From NCBI RefSeq assembly GCF_035046505.1, contig NC_089823.1:225206604-225270603 (forward strand): 64,000 nt of DNA, read 5' to 3'. Every line of letters starts with the position of its first letter. The stretch's first letter is position 1. Position numbers and translations under genes: made by a program. This document shows, piece by piece, positions 10,851 to 22,021 of this stretch. This DNA comes from Tiliqua scincoides (Eukaryota; Chordata; Lepidosauria; Squamata; Scincidae). A model generated the notes under the pieces. The model saw nothing but the letters and a program-made list of their open reading frames with translations, did not search any database and was not told the DNA's origin.

Positions 10851-11255
10851 CCACATTACCATATCCTGTGGCAAGGAGTTCCACAGACACTCAATTTCAG
10901 TGGCTGTCTCCTAGTTCTGGTGTGGTGTGAGAGGGAGAAGAGCATCTATCTATCCCCCTATATTGTGTGACTAGGAGTTCTGCAGATACTCAGTTTCAGT
11001 GACTGTCCCCTGGTTCTGGTGTGATATGAGAGGGAGAAGAGCATTCCCCTATCCACTCTATCCCCACTTCCTGTGGCAAGGAGTTCCACAGGCACCCGGT
11101 CTGGGTGGCTGTGCCCTGGTGGAGGGAGAAGAGCGCCCACCCACTCTCTCCCCACATCCTGTGGCAAGGAGTTCCGCAGACACCCGGTCTGAGTGGCTGT
11201 GCCCACTCTCTCCCCACATCCTGTGGCAAGGAGTTCCACAGGCACCAGTCATCGA
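10721..11255. repeat. Minisatellite built from a CR1 segment
   Basis: Six copies of a CR1-derived block, centred on CCTGTGGCAAGGAGTTCC. The AGGA(A)GTTC core starts at 10732, 10874, 10973, 11079, 11167 and 11229, so spacing shrinks irregularly (142, 99, 106, 88 and 62 bp). Units carry variants of a following CR1 segment (TCTGGTGTGATATGAGAGGG). The block encodes part of the CR1 C-terminus on the - strand. The array stops just before the SKIL CpG island. Confidence 0.85.
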
Positions 11256-11269
11256 GCACCCCAGCCACC

Positions 11270-11720
11270 CCAGCCTGGCTGCGCGTGTCCCCCAGCTGCA
11301 CCCGGTGCATGGGCGGGCGGGGCGGCGAGTGAGTCAGAGCGACTGCTGACTGACTAGGGGAAAGGTGACGGGAGGGCCGGAGGGAGGGACGCCGTCTCGC
11401 CTTCCCCGCGGATGCAGCACAGCCAGGCGTCGCCTCCCTCCCCTCACACACGTACGCAGCCAGCCAGCCAGCCAGACTGCGGGCGGAGCGTGGCGGGAGC
11501 GCGCGGCACGCAGAGCGGAGCGGAGGCGCGCCCCCGCGGCGGGTTCGTGCCCGCGCGCCGCCGCCTGCTCAGCCAGGCACCCGGGTGGTTTCGCCGCCGC
11601 CGCCGCCTTCCTCTGTCTCCGCAGTGAGGTCACGGGTGGGCGGCGCGTCGGCGGCTCGGCTGGCTCGGCTCCTCCGCTGCTGGGGACGGCCCGGAGCCCT
11701 CCTGGGATGCCCGGTAGGGG
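11270..11720 (+). promoter_or_regulatory. SKIL: CpG island: likely SKIL promoter and noncoding exon 1
   Basis: A short, strongly GC- and CpG-rich block about 5 kb upstream of SKIL exon 2. It is the only such island in the window in a promoter position (the other, at 30 kb, lies inside a hAT element). It contains a GC box run GGGCGGGCGGGG (11311-11322), an AP-1 consensus TGAGTCA (11330-11336) and a CAGC/GCCA tandem at about 11,457-11,475. Two possible splice donors are visible: GCA|GTGAGG at 11,623/11,624 and CCG|GTAGGG at 11,713/11,714. Human SKIL also has a noncoding first exon, so promoter plus exon 1 is the natural reading. The transcription start cannot be fixed by eye. Confidence 0.65.
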
Positions 11721-11839
11721 GAAGCGACGGGACGGGGGTGTGGGGGGCAGCAATGGGGGGAGGGGGCTGTGGGGGAGGAGGAGGTGGGGGAGGGTCATTA
11801 GTACTTTAGGGGTGTATTGGGGGTTCCATGTGGTGTGCA

Positions 11840-12412
11840 GTTCCAGCCACGCTTACCTGGGAGTAAGCCCCATGGACTAGAATGGGGACTACTTCAGAGT
11901 AGGCACCCCTAGGACTAGGTTCTGAGGCTGCAGTCCTGCCCACACTTACTCGGGGATAAGCCCCACGGAACACAATGGGACTTACTTCTGAGCAGACACC
12001 CATAGAATTGGGCTCTCGGGCTGCAGTCACTTACTGGGGGGGATAAGCCCCATTGAACGCAAGGGGGCTCACTTCTGAGTAGACATTCATGGAACTGGGG
12101 TCTGAGGGGGAGGCGAGGGGGGCAATAATGGGAGGGTGCGGGTGCAGTGGGGGTTGGGAGAAGAAAGGGTTATCTCCCAGCTGGAGGATATGTGTGGTAT
12201 TTGGGGGGGGGGGGCAGGAATCGCTGTGTAGTGTGAATTAAGGCTGCAATCCTGTCCACACTTACCTGGGAGTAAGCCCCATGGAACAGAATGGGACTTC
12301 TGTGTAGACACCCATGGGATTGGGCTCTCAGGCTGCAATCCTAGCTATGCTTACTCAGGAGTAAGCCCCATAGAACATTATGGGACTTCCTTGTAGACCA
12401 GCAAAGGATAGG
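11840..12412. repeat. Cluster of five palindromic MITE copies
   Basis: Five head-to-tail copies at about 11,843-11,925, 11,930-12,015, 12,025-12,090, 12,238-12,332 and 12,333-12,412. Each has the arms CTTACCTGGGAGTAAGCCCC and GGGACTTACTTCTGAG or diverged versions. The copies differ from one another, and 150 bp of other sequence separates the third from the fourth. It sits at the start of SKIL intron 1. Confidence 0.8.
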
Positions 12413-12846
12413 GCTGTAAGAGACTGTACAGTGAATTTCCACCTCCTCCCACAAAAAAAGAGAATGGAAAATAAATAAGGAGGGGAGGAAGACTCTCCAT
12501 AAGCTGGGGGAAGGGAGGAAGTAATGAGGGGATGTGAATAAGATGAGGGCAGTTGAAGCAGCAGACTCCCCGCCCCACACAGCCTAACCTTCCCTGTCCT
12601 CTCTCTCTCTCTGCTAGACTTAACCTTCCTCACCCCCCTCCCCGCTTGTGGGGGGGGGGGAGTGTCTACAACAGCAGGTTATTCTGATGCAAGAGAGGAA
12701 AAGGTGAGAAGTTGAGGACAAGCAAAGGAAATTCCTCAAGCAAGGGAATGGTTCAGGAGGGTTGTAGAGCTTAGGTTGCCTAAAACAGTAGGTCTTCAAC
12801 CTTGAGGTCAGGGCTAAAGCACCACCTGGTGAACGGGGGAGGCATC
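12413..12846. other. SKIL intron 1, low-complexity stretch
   Basis: Purine/pyrimidine-rich sequence with CT repeats and a poly(G) run (about 12,600-12,662). No gene or element recognised. Confidence 0.5.
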
Positions 12847-12854
12847 TGGTAGAC

Positions 12855-13172
12855 CAGTATTTCTCAACCAGTAGTACGGATACCACTAGTGATACTTGAG
12901 GTGGTGACTGGTGGTACTTGTGGTACTTCTGGGTACTTGCTGTCTGGCAGTGAGATCAGGAACATGACACAACAAATAGCAGTATGAGGTTCCAAAGGAT
13001 GCTTTTACACACTCTAAAGCCCTCCTGTCCACCTTGAGCATCTAACTGGTGTCTGTCTTGTTGCCTCTGGCCTCCCTAACTAGAACTGGCAATGATGTCA
13101 TCCCCACTTCCAATGGTACTTTGAATAGGTGGACCATGTGAAGTGGTGGAGGACAAGCATTGAAAAACACTG
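12855..13172 (+). mobile_element. hAT MITE, family C
   Basis: Starts CAGTATTTCTCAACCAGTAG and ends GCATTGAAAAACACTG. The flanking 8-mers TGGTAGAC (12847-12854) and TGGAAGAC (13173-13180) match at 7 of 8 positions. Other copies lie at 27384 (inverted) and 59500. The interior shares CAGGAACATGACACAACAAA and GGTGGACCATGTGAA with them. Confidence 0.85.
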
Positions 13173-13684
13173 TGGAAGACCCCTTCAGGTACCAGGAGAT
13201 GGTGTCCCAGTCCTGCTCAGGTTCATAGCAATTGTGCTTAAAATAGCTGTCACTAATGTCGGGCTTCATGGTAACGTTTCCTGCCCTCTCTAATAAGAAT
13301 ATCTGGTTACAGTGAACTGTGCTGGGGGGGGGGCATTATAGGTGCGGTGGGTGGGCAGTGACAGGATGGGTTGGGGAGATAGGGTACTGGGAGGGGGCAG
13401 GATCCACAGTGGGGTCCCAGTCTTTATATATTTATATATTGGGATCATGGTACAAAAAAAGTTTGATCACTGGCCTAAAAGGTAACGTAGGAGATTGCAA
13501 GTAGCTACAAGCTCAGAGGAGTCTTGCAGGTAGGGGGCTAGCAGCATCCACCAGGAGTGATTTAGTACAAGATGGGATTGCTGTTGGGGCCAGAGAGATT
13601 CTGTTGGGTTTCATCAGTTGATTGTAAGCAAAAAGAGAACTCCCACCGGTGGGCTTAAATCGTGCACAGTTTAGGTGCTACACT
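13173..13684. other. SKIL intron 1, nothing recognised
   Basis: Unique-looking intronic sequence with a G-run near 13,323. No feature recognised. Confidence 0.5.
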
Positions 13685-13692
13685 ATCCATGG

Positions 13693-14318
13693 CAGTGGCA
13701 TAGCTAATGATTGTGCAGCCAGTGCCAAGCTCAAAATGTTGCCCCGGAAGTGATGTCACAACCGGAAGTGACATCACACCCAGACCTTTTAAGAAGTGAA
13801 AATTGGGAGGAATCCACCTCCTCCCCCCAGCTACTCACCACCCACTTGGTCTGCTGCCTCCCCCCAGTCAGTGGCATAGCTGAGGCATCTATCTGCTACC
13901 CGGGTTCAAAGAAGATTTTGTAGGCCCCCCCCACCCGCATGATAAAATCAAATTTAATTAAGGAAATAAATATAAAGTTATTGGTTCCATGCTATATCAT
14001 AATAACATCTCATTGGCACTCAGAACAAAAAGTCTTATAGGTCAGTTTGGAGTTAAGCAAATCCACTTTTTGTTCCACAAGACAGTTGTGTTTTCATTTT
14101 CTGGTTAATTGGCAATTAACTTTTGATAAAATACAGATATTCCAGTGCAATTTGTTTCACTGCATTCTGCATTAAATTACCTTTCCAATGATATATAACA
14201 TGATGGGATTATTCATACAAACCAAGATTTTCACGATTTTGGTCACTAGCTCGTTACCTCCCTAAAGCAGATGCTTGGTGCAACTGCTACCCCTTGCACC
14301 CCCTAAGCTACGTCACTG
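13693..14318 (+). mobile_element. hAT-type element (CAGTGGCATAGCT termini)
   Basis: Begins CAGTGGCATAGCT and ends AGCTACGTCACTG, imperfect inverted termini. The flanks ATCCATGG (13685-13692) and AACCATGG (14319-14326) match at 7 of 8. A second exact copy of the 13-bp left terminus starts at 13869, so either a second copy is nested or the left end is duplicated. The interior carries two CCGGAAGTGA-type motifs (13744-13759 and 13762-13777). No coding frame; non-autonomous. Confidence 0.7.
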
Positions 14319-14677
14319 AACCATGGAAGATCTGGGAGATCTTCCATGTGGGAGATCTGGATACCTGGAGATCTTAGTGTGGGAGATCTGGATACCTGAA
14401 GAGTTTATGGGGAACAGCCTAGGGAAGCCTGTAAGACAGGGGTCTTAAAACTGGTTCAGGGAGCTCTTTGCATATTGACTGGTCTGCTTGCGTAGCCTTG
14501 CCTATCTGTCATTGAGTTACCTGTACATTGTAGAGGTTTCTGGGAAATTTTTGAAGGTGCACACTAGGTTCACACAGAATAATGGCCAAGGCTAGTAGAC
14601 TTCACCTTTGCTCTGTCTAGACAGAAAGTGAGTCTTAGAGCACACCCAGTACTCTTCAGCGGCTATATTCTGTAGAG

Positions 14678-15045
14678 CAGTGTTTCTCAAACTGTGGGTC
14701 GGGGCCCACTAGGTGGGTCGTGAGCCAATTTCAGGTGGGTCCCCATTCATTTCAATATTTTATTTTTAATATTTCTTGATGCTACTTGATGCTACTATGC
14801 CATGTGATTGCATTTGGGGAAATGCTACAATTCTGTACTTTTAACAAGCTACTATGTATATGCTTTTAACAATGATAGTAAATGGGACTTACTCCTTGAT
14901 AAGTGTGGGTAGGATTGCAGCCTAGAATTGTTAAAAATTTTCCTGCTTGATTATGTCACTTCCAGTCATGACATCACTTCCGGTGGGTCCTGATAGATTC
15001 TCATTCAAAAAGTGGGTCCTGGTGCTAAATATGTGAGAACCACTG
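14678..15045 (+). mobile_element. hAT MITE, family B
   Basis: Starts CAGTGTTTCTCAAACTGTGG and ends ATGTGAGAACCACTG, with an exact 8-bp duplication CTGTAGAG at 14670-14677 and 15046-15053. The interior contains half of the palindromic MITE (about 14,880-14,930) and paired ETS/CRE-like motifs (about 14,953-14,983). Related copies are at 9405 and 56930. Confidence 0.9.
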
Positions 15046-15053
15046 CTGTAGAG

Positions 15054-16658
15054 GAAGATTGGTGGCAGGCAAACTTTCAGGGACATTTATTTGCCATCTT
15101 CTTGTTGAGAAGTGTACAGTATAGGAGAAATTGTTGTAAAGTGGGTTTGAGAAGGAGCTTGTGAGAGAGCTTGTGTGGTATTTGGAGTACTGTAGAGAGG
15201 AAATGTGGGTGGGTTTTTCTGAAGGTTATGTGAGGGCTAGAAAGATTTTTCAGAAGATTAACATTTAGAAGGGGTTGATGAGGAGGGAGAGGAGAGGAAA
15301 GTGATGTTTTAAAAAGTGACCTTAGGGATCCGAAAAGCTCAGGTTAACTTGTTCTGAAGTAAAATGTAAGTTGAGATTGTGTTCCAAAGAAATCCCACAT
15401 CTGGAGATGGAATATTTGATTGCATTACAAAAAATTAGTCATGGGAGGAGCTGCTTTGCATGCTAAGTTTTTGAAACTTATGCAGTTCCCATGCTGAGGA
15501 TGCTTTCTGCCCTTCCCCCTCGCCCCAGGGCAATCTGCTTTAGTGAAAATGCAGGTAGTGTATGTGTTGTAAGGGACAGGACCTAGTTTTAAAATAAGTT
15601 GTGTTGGAATTGTTTTGTGCATTAAAACAGAACACAGTGGTAGTGTTTTTTTTCCTTGCACGTTAGCTAGGAAGGGGCTTTCCATCTAACTTCCATATAA
15701 CTTTGCATTGATTGGAAGAACAAGGCAGTATCTGAACAAGCAATATGAATAATTGGAGTGCAAGTACTGTACCTTCATTTATAGTATATGGCAATATTGA
15801 AATAGTAAAAGAGAAACCACCTGATTTTCTCCAAGTCTTCTCCTTGCTCTAGCCTCTGAATTTGCAACATATGAGGTTTCCTTTAATTTTTTACATTGAT
15901 GTGTTGAATGTGCTCCCCATATTCCAAGAGTATGCTCTTTACACAGAGATACAAGTATTTATTTGCAGATGATAGAATATATTTAATCAACACTATTTTC
16001 AATTGGAGAGGTATTGTGGATGTATTGGGCAATGAAACAGCCCTACGGAGAATATAGGAATCGACCTCTGGTCAGGTGGCTCAGTAGGGAGCAAAATCAT
16101 GTTTTTGGCATGGGGGACAGGACCTTGCATTGTTTTTAAAATAAAAAAATTGTCTTTGTAGCATAGAGAATTTTGGAGAATTTTGAAGCTGTTGAGGATA
16201 AGGAGAGGAGCACAGTTTTTGAGAAAGGGAGAAGCACTGGATGAAACGTGCCTCTGAACCAAACAAATGTAGGGTCACTTTGTAGCTGCATTGTAGCTTT
16301 AAAAAAGTGTTGGGCAATCTGATCTCTTGCATCATGTGTGTTTTGACCCTGAAAGAAAATAGGTAAGGTCATAGACTGTCTCTTATTAATGGTTTCTGCA
16401 GGTAAGTCCCAGAGTATTCTATAGAGATGAAGTCTCTGTTAACTCAGACTTTCATTCTCATGGGGCATGTAATATTTGGGCAGTTTAAAGGGCAATCAAA
16501 GATGTTGCCCTTAAAATGTGTGCTGTATGTCTTTCTTTGGGTCCAATATGGCAATGTTTCTTCAGAATGTATTATGTTAACTTGAAAATGTTTGACCATT
16601 TCAGTACGTTTCTGGCTGTAATAGATATGAATACTTGTCTGTTTTTCTCCTTATTCAG
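15054..16658. other. SKIL intron 1, 3' part
   Basis: Repeat-poor AT-rich intron sequence. It ends in a strong polypyrimidine tract and CAG (TTTTTCTCCTTATTCAG) at 16,658, the predicted acceptor of exon 2. Confidence 0.5.
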
Positions 16659-17425
16659 ATTCTGTGAAAGCATGGACAGGGATGTGCATTATTAGCCCAA
16701 GAAGTTAATTTTGCTGATGACCAAGATCTTGTTTTCACTGTTCAATCTGGAGGTTGGAGTACTCGCATTCACAATGGTCATCCTTACAGATATAATTGCA
16801 GCCAGCATATGGAATCATCTTCTGATTTGGGATATGTTAGTGAATTACCATCAGCAGTATTGAAGTTGGAAAACTTGGTTGCACAATAAATAAAAACCAG
16901 AGCTTTGTCTTTGATACTGAAAATAAAAAGGAATCTACTATAAAAGTGCCTGTCCCATGAACTTCAGAAATACAACTTTAAATGTCTTGGGCTACAAGAA
17001 TATTGACGCTTCTGTGTTTTTTTTGTTAAGAGGGAAGAGGACTTGAAGAGCCTATATGCTTGTAAAAATGGGAACTAGACTTTGTACTGAATTGCAGTTT
17101 TCTAATGAATGAAATCATTGGATCCTTTTCAAGATCACTGACAGAAGGGCAGGAGCAAAGCTTTTTTGTATGTGCATTGAATTGTACATTTTATATTAGT
17201 AAACTGGGATATTTTTGAATATAACAGAATTTTTGGTAATTCCTACATTTTGAAATGCTATTCTGCTAAATACATAGTATTAAAAATACTGGTGTCTTGT
17301 TAAATGGTAACTGCGACAAAAGCAGTCACAGTGGTTGTGCACTGTATATTTGAAATAAGTAGAAATTGAGATTTGAAAGAGCTACCGAAGAGGATATCTC
17401 AGATTCGCCTTCTAAAAATCTGGCT
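16659..17425 (+). other. SKIL: SKIL 5' UTR part of exon 2
   Basis: Predicted from the acceptor at 16,658 to the start codon at 17,426, giving about 770 nt of leader. It contains several upstream ATGs. The first (16,672) opens a seven-codon upstream ORF ending at 16,695, which could reduce translation. An in-frame stop (TAG, 17,360-17,362) precedes the main ATG, so no N-terminal extension is likely. A downstream acceptor and shorter leader are also possible. Confidence 0.5.
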
Positions 17426-18526
17426 ATGGAAGCTTCACAGACAAATTTCCCACTGAGACACCAGGCGAAGCAAAAAGGTACTGTGATACTAGAAGATGGC
17501 GACCCTCCAGCCAAAAAAGCAATGATAGATACACATGTGAAAGATAAAGTACAAACTGTGATAAGCAAGTTATCAACAATAAAGAAGGAACACTTGGAGG
17601 AGTGTGAAGAAAACCCTATGGAGGACAGAGAGGAAGATTCCAAACCGAACGTTGCTGTGGCATCTGACCCTTTGAACTTGAATCCTGGATTAAAACATAC
17701 GCTGGCACAGTTCCACTTAAGCAGTCAAAGTTCACTTGGCGGACCAGCAGCATTTTCTGCTCGCCATTCTCAAGAAAGCACATCTACGGTCTTTGTACCT
17801 CTTCCATCTCCTCAGATTCTTCCTGGCCCACTGCTTGTTCCGTCAGACAGTTCTACAGAGCTGACTCAAACTTTATTGGAAGGAGAGTCCATATCATGTT
17901 TTAAAGTTGGAGGGGAAAAGAGACTTTGCCTGCCTCAAGTCTTGAATTCTGTGCTCCGTGACTTTTCTCTACAGCAGATTAATACAGTATGTGATGAACT
18001 TTACATTTATTGCTCGAGGTGTACTTCTGACCAGCTTCATATCTTAAAGGTGCTGGGAATCCTTCCTTTCAATGCTCCATCTTGTGGTCTGATCACATTG
18101 ACTGATGCTCAGAGACTCTGCAATGCATTGCTGCGCCCTCGCACTTTTCCTCAAAATGGCAGCCTCCTTCATGCTAAAAACTCACTGGCACAGCTAAAAG
18201 AGACTGGCAGTGCCTTTGAAGTAGAGCATGAATGTTTGGGGAAGTGCCAGGGATTATTTGCTCCACAGTTTTACCTTCAGCCAGATTCTCCTTGTATCCA
18301 GTGTTCAGAGTGCTATGGGATGTTCTCACCCCAGACATTTGTTATGCATTCACATCGATCCCCTGACAAGAGAACCTGTCACTGGGGCTTTGAATCAGCC
18401 AAGTGGCACTGCTATCTTCATATTAACCAAAAATATTTAGGAACTCCGGAAGAAAGAGATTTGAAGCATCTCCTAGAAGAGATGAAAGAGAAATTTAGCA
18501 TGAAAAATCAGAAAATAACCCAGAAA
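17426..18526 (+). CDS. SKIL: SKIL (SnoN) coding exon 1: DHD and Smad4-binding domains
   Basis: First coding exon of SKIL, encoding residues 1-367 of SnoN, a nuclear co-repressor that binds Smad2/3 and Smad4 and damps TGF-beta target transcription through N-CoR/HDAC complexes. The start ATG has G at -3 and +4, and the N-terminus (MEASQTNF) aligns with human MENLQTNF. Residues 87-118 match the R-Smad-binding segment ([18 protein letters not shown]). A Ski/Sno/Dac domain spans about 140-240, with the APC/Cdh1 destruction box RLCLPQVLN at 166-174. A SAND-like Smad4-binding domain with Cys/His zinc ligands spans about 262-356 ([23 protein letters not shown]). The exon ends in phase 0 at CAGAAA|GTAAGT. 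Residues 20-85 are the most diverged from human. Identification is very secure. Confidence 0.98.
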
Positions 18527-18904
18527 GTAAGTTTTTTTTTAATGTTTGTAAAATATTTGAGTTTACGTAGTGCAGAAGAGGATTTTTTAAATCTCATAAG
18601 TGTTTCATAAATGTGAATCTGTTCCTTTAAAGTTTTTCATAAGTTCAGCTGCTAGCCAGAGGTGTCACCATATTGCGGCAAACAAAATTGAAAAAACAAC
18701 ACCTTAATGCTTAATACTCAAGGCCATAAGCCACTAAATTTAGAACTTTACTTCTTGTTTCTGAACTATTGTGCCTATCACATTCCAAGTAACCCTGACT
18801 GTTTGATTATAGATAACATTGATGGCTTACCATTGGTTCGAAAAGATGCCTATTTGATTTTGTTTCATTATAATAGTAAAAACACAATCCAAAGGTTGAC
18901 TTAG

Positions 18905-19440
18905 GCTGGTGCAGGCCCACAGTGTCAATCTAGGAGAGTCACGAATGTGCCATAAAGCACATTCACAGCTACTTGAGAGCATGCTAAGCCAGCTCCAGTT
19001 CCTGGAGCCTGAATTCAGCCCTGGAGGGGGTAGGTTTGTTCCAGCCCAGACAGGCCAGCGCAGGGGGTGGGAGAGAGTGGTGGGAGGGCATAACAGGCCA
19101 GCAAGGTGGATCTTGGGGGCAGGGGAGGGCAGCAGGAGGTTCTGTGGAGGGCAGAACAGGAGGTGGATCGTCCCTGGGAAGGGGTGGGGTCAGCCGTGGC
19201 AGCCTGTGCCAAATACTAACCCCCATCCCTGGCCTGAGCAGCCTTATATGGACTTCTTGGATTTGCACCAGCAATTTTGCTTGTGCAGATCTGAGTACTC
19301 CCAAAAGAGTGGCTGTGGCATTATCCATGGTAAGGGGAAAAATAACCCCTTACCCCAAATTGCCCTCCAGCCACCTCCACTCCGCTGGATACAGTGCAGG
19401 CCGGCTGGCCTACCACTCAGGTTAGGATTGGTCTGTTAAA
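18905..19440. mobile_element. GC-rich non-autonomous element, possibly Harbinger-like
   Basis: A block clearly richer in GC than the surrounding intron, ending AGGTTAGGATTGGTCTG. Its left part (GTGCCATAAAGCACATTCAC) resembles 35,010-35,030, so the two probably belong to one family. An inner inverted repeat GTAAGGGGAAAAATAACCCCTTAC is split around 19,330-19,355. No target duplication was found, and the open frames are low-complexity. Confidence 0.4.
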
Positions 19441-19967
19441 CACTTAAAAATAGGTAGGCATTGCACAAAGTGCTGGTAAAAAATAAAGATACAGCCCTGT
19501 TCATACTATACAACATATGAGACCGAAAAGAGAGAGGGGCAAAAGTGAAGCAAGTGGCTCAATCATATTGAATGTTCAGATAAAGAGATTAAGGAAGGCA
19601 CTTCTTAGTCCCATGACTGAGGAAATCTGTGTATCAAATGGAAGAGAGTTCCAAGTGGAAGGCATTGCTAAAAAAGCGATTGAAACAAGACCGAAGCTAC
19701 TGTTCCTTGCATTCTTCTAGTACTCTGCTTTCATAGTGAAGGACAAGGGGGGCATTTGTATGATACCTTTGCTGTATTATGAAGCATAGGGTGTTAATTA
19801 AATACTTTCACATTGCAGATAAGTATCGCCACTAATTTTAATGATACAGAAAACATGTGTCCTTGCCTTCTCTAGTTAGAGAATTGTTCTTTGTTCTGAA
19901 TAGCCTTTGTGTCATCCTCCCCCCCCCCCCCGAGCACACTGTATTTTTTTTCAGAATTTAAGGCTGC

Positions 19968-20052
19968 AATCTTATGCATGCTTACCTGGGAATAAGCTCC
20001 ATTGAACACAATGGAAGGTACTTCCAAATAAACATACCTAGAATTGCACTTC
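19968..20052. mobile_element. Palindromic MITE copy
   Basis: Arms GCAATCTTATGCATGCTTAC and CATACCTAGAATTGCACTTC around TCCATTGAACACAATGGA. A single copy of the family arrayed at 11.8-12.4 kb. Confidence 0.75.
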
Positions 20053-21260
20053 CTGAAAAGTAGCTATCTCGTTCTGTTGTCACCCATTTTGGGCATGGCT
20101 AATTCAAAATCTGCATCATCATGCTTTGATATTGCACGACTACAGTATCTGCTGCACGATTCATAACTGAAAAGAGAAACATTAGTCTAGCTTTTCCCAA
20201 TCTTTTCCATTTAGAAGACCAGATTTTTTTCTAAAGGGGAAAACTTGGAGGGAGAAGAACTAGTTACTGTCCTCTCCATAGAGATATTGCTATACTATGT
20301 TCATGACTGTTCACAAAACATAAAAATGAAATGATGTTCTTTTGATGAATCAACTAATGCTTATGGATTACTATATAGCTCAAACTATTTAAACTTTCTC
20401 TTCCTATTTCCTTGTGCTGTCTTTCCACTGGAGGAGTGAAGTTTAAGTAAAATAAGACAATAAGAAATAAAGTTCACATGGGGTCATACCTTGACAAGCT
20501 GACTTGACCTTGGATTGGCTGTTGACTTGTCATAATATACCTCTAAACTAGTGTTAGACCACACTGGTTTTGGATTTGAGAGCACTAGGTAAACAATTTA
20601 GGAAGAAGCTGAGCTTGTTATTTTAGCTCAAACTTTATTAAATCTGTAAAGTTCAGTCTGATTTATATTCAGAATAAGTCAGTGAATTAATCAGTTGAAT
20701 GATGTCTTGCTATGCATTCAGCTACAGAACTGCGCTTGCTTAAGGTAATGTAACTTTCATAAGAGTGTACCCCAATAAACAATTCTTTGCCTTACCTTAA
20801 TGAAAATGAGAGAGACGTTGTGTCCTGAGGCATATAAACTACCTCATTATCATCTTGTTGCAGTCTTGCAATATGGTTAATGAAGGGCTATGAATTACCA
20901 AATATTGTGCTGCATTTACATCTTGCTATATAAATACAGATAACCTTTTCAAGAGTCTTGATAACCTGAGTTTTAATGAGTGATTTGTGGAAGGGAGGGT
21001 ACTCGGATAAGGGCAGAGAGACTGTTTTGAGACTTTAGAATTGTTGATATTATGCCAAGCTTCTTAAAATATAGACTATAACTCCTTCTTGCCTAATGAG
21101 CCTATTCTGTGTAGTGGAATAGTACATTCAATTTGAATTTCACATAATGAGATTTCAACCTTAGGAGTAGAATACTGAGAAATAATGGATGATAACCTAA
21201 AAATATTGGAGTAGGGTTGAATTAAGGACATAATCTATTCTTACCACAGATCTCTTAAAA

Positions 21261-22021
21261 CAGGGGTCTCCAAACCCCAGCCCGGGGATCAGATGTGGCC
21301 CACGGCGAGCCTCTGTCCGACCCGTGGCCAGCCTCTGATCTCCTGAGAGCCTCTGGCCCAGTTGACCAAACACAACCAGAGTTGTGCTTGTGGGATGGGG
21401 GAATGAGAGTCAATTTAAGTGTGTGCTTTTTTTCTTGGTGCTTGGAGATTGGTATTGTATTGGTATTGGCAACCTTCAGTCTCGAAAGACTATGGTATCG
21501 CGCTCTGAATGGTGGTTCTGGCACAGCGTCTAGTGTGGCTGAAAAGGCCAATCCGGGAGTGACAATCCCTTCCACACCGGGAGCAAGTGCAGTCTGTCCC
21601 TGGTCTGTCTCCCTGGCTATGGGCCTTCCTTTTTTTGCCTCTTTGCCTCAGACTGTTGGCAAAGTGTCTCTTCAAACTGGGAAAGGCCATGCTGCACAGC
21701 CTGCCTCCAAGCGGGCCGCTCAGAGGCCAGGGTTTCCCACTTGTTGAGGTCCATCCCTAAGGCCTTCAGATCCCTCTTGCAGATGTCCTTGTATCGCAGC
21801 TGTGGTCTACCTGTAGGGTGCTTTCCTTGCACGAGTTCTCCATAGAGAAACTTGCTTGGAGAAACTTGCTTGGTGCTTGGAGAAATCCTTGACATTTGAG
21901 CCCATTCATTCACTCCTCTTCCATCTCTAATGTATTTATGTAAATTTTATATTTAATTTTTTTCCGGCCCTCGACACTGTGCCAGATATTTGATGTGGCC
22001 TTTCAGCTGAAAAGTTTAGAG
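21261..22021 (+). mobile_element. hAT MITE, family D, interrupted by a LINE fragment
   Basis: Begins CAGGGGTCTCCAAACCCCAG. The exact 8-mer TCTTAAAA flanks it at 21253-21260 and 22022-22029, although the last few bases of the right terminus seem missing compared with the copy at 57750. A non-LTR fragment is inserted at 21450-21868. Confidence 0.8.
21450..21868 (-). mobile_element. Non-LTR retrotransposon 3' fragment nested in a hAT element
   Basis: Flanked by a 15-bp direct repeat CTTGGTGCTTGGAGA (21435-21449 and 21869-21883), the mark of target-primed insertion. On the - strand it encodes a LINE ORF2 C-terminus: GRPQLRYKDICKRDLKALG, then ETLASERPAWRQAV, followed by a damaged copy of the zinc-finger region. 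The 3' end carries a short CCAATA-type tandem tail. The clade is not resolved (RTE- or L2-like). Confidence 0.75.

Noticed and set aside
11365-11880. 171-codon frame in the CpG island
   Set aside because: Frames stay open by GC richness; composition is Arg/Gly/Pro-rich with no domain, and human SKIL exon 1 is noncoding.
17366-17425. N-terminal extension of SKIL from 17366
   Set aside because: The codon at 17366 is TTG, an in-frame stop lies just upstream, and the human start aligns with the ATG at 17426.
18527-18610. Open frame continuing past SKIL coding exon 1
   Set aside because: Read-through of the intron after a consensus donor GTAAGT; similarity to SnoN stops at the junction.
21490-21690. 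Host zinc-finger gene
   Set aside because: The CCHC-like motif belongs to a LINE ORF2 C-terminus, also present at 36.4 kb, inside an insertion with target duplication.
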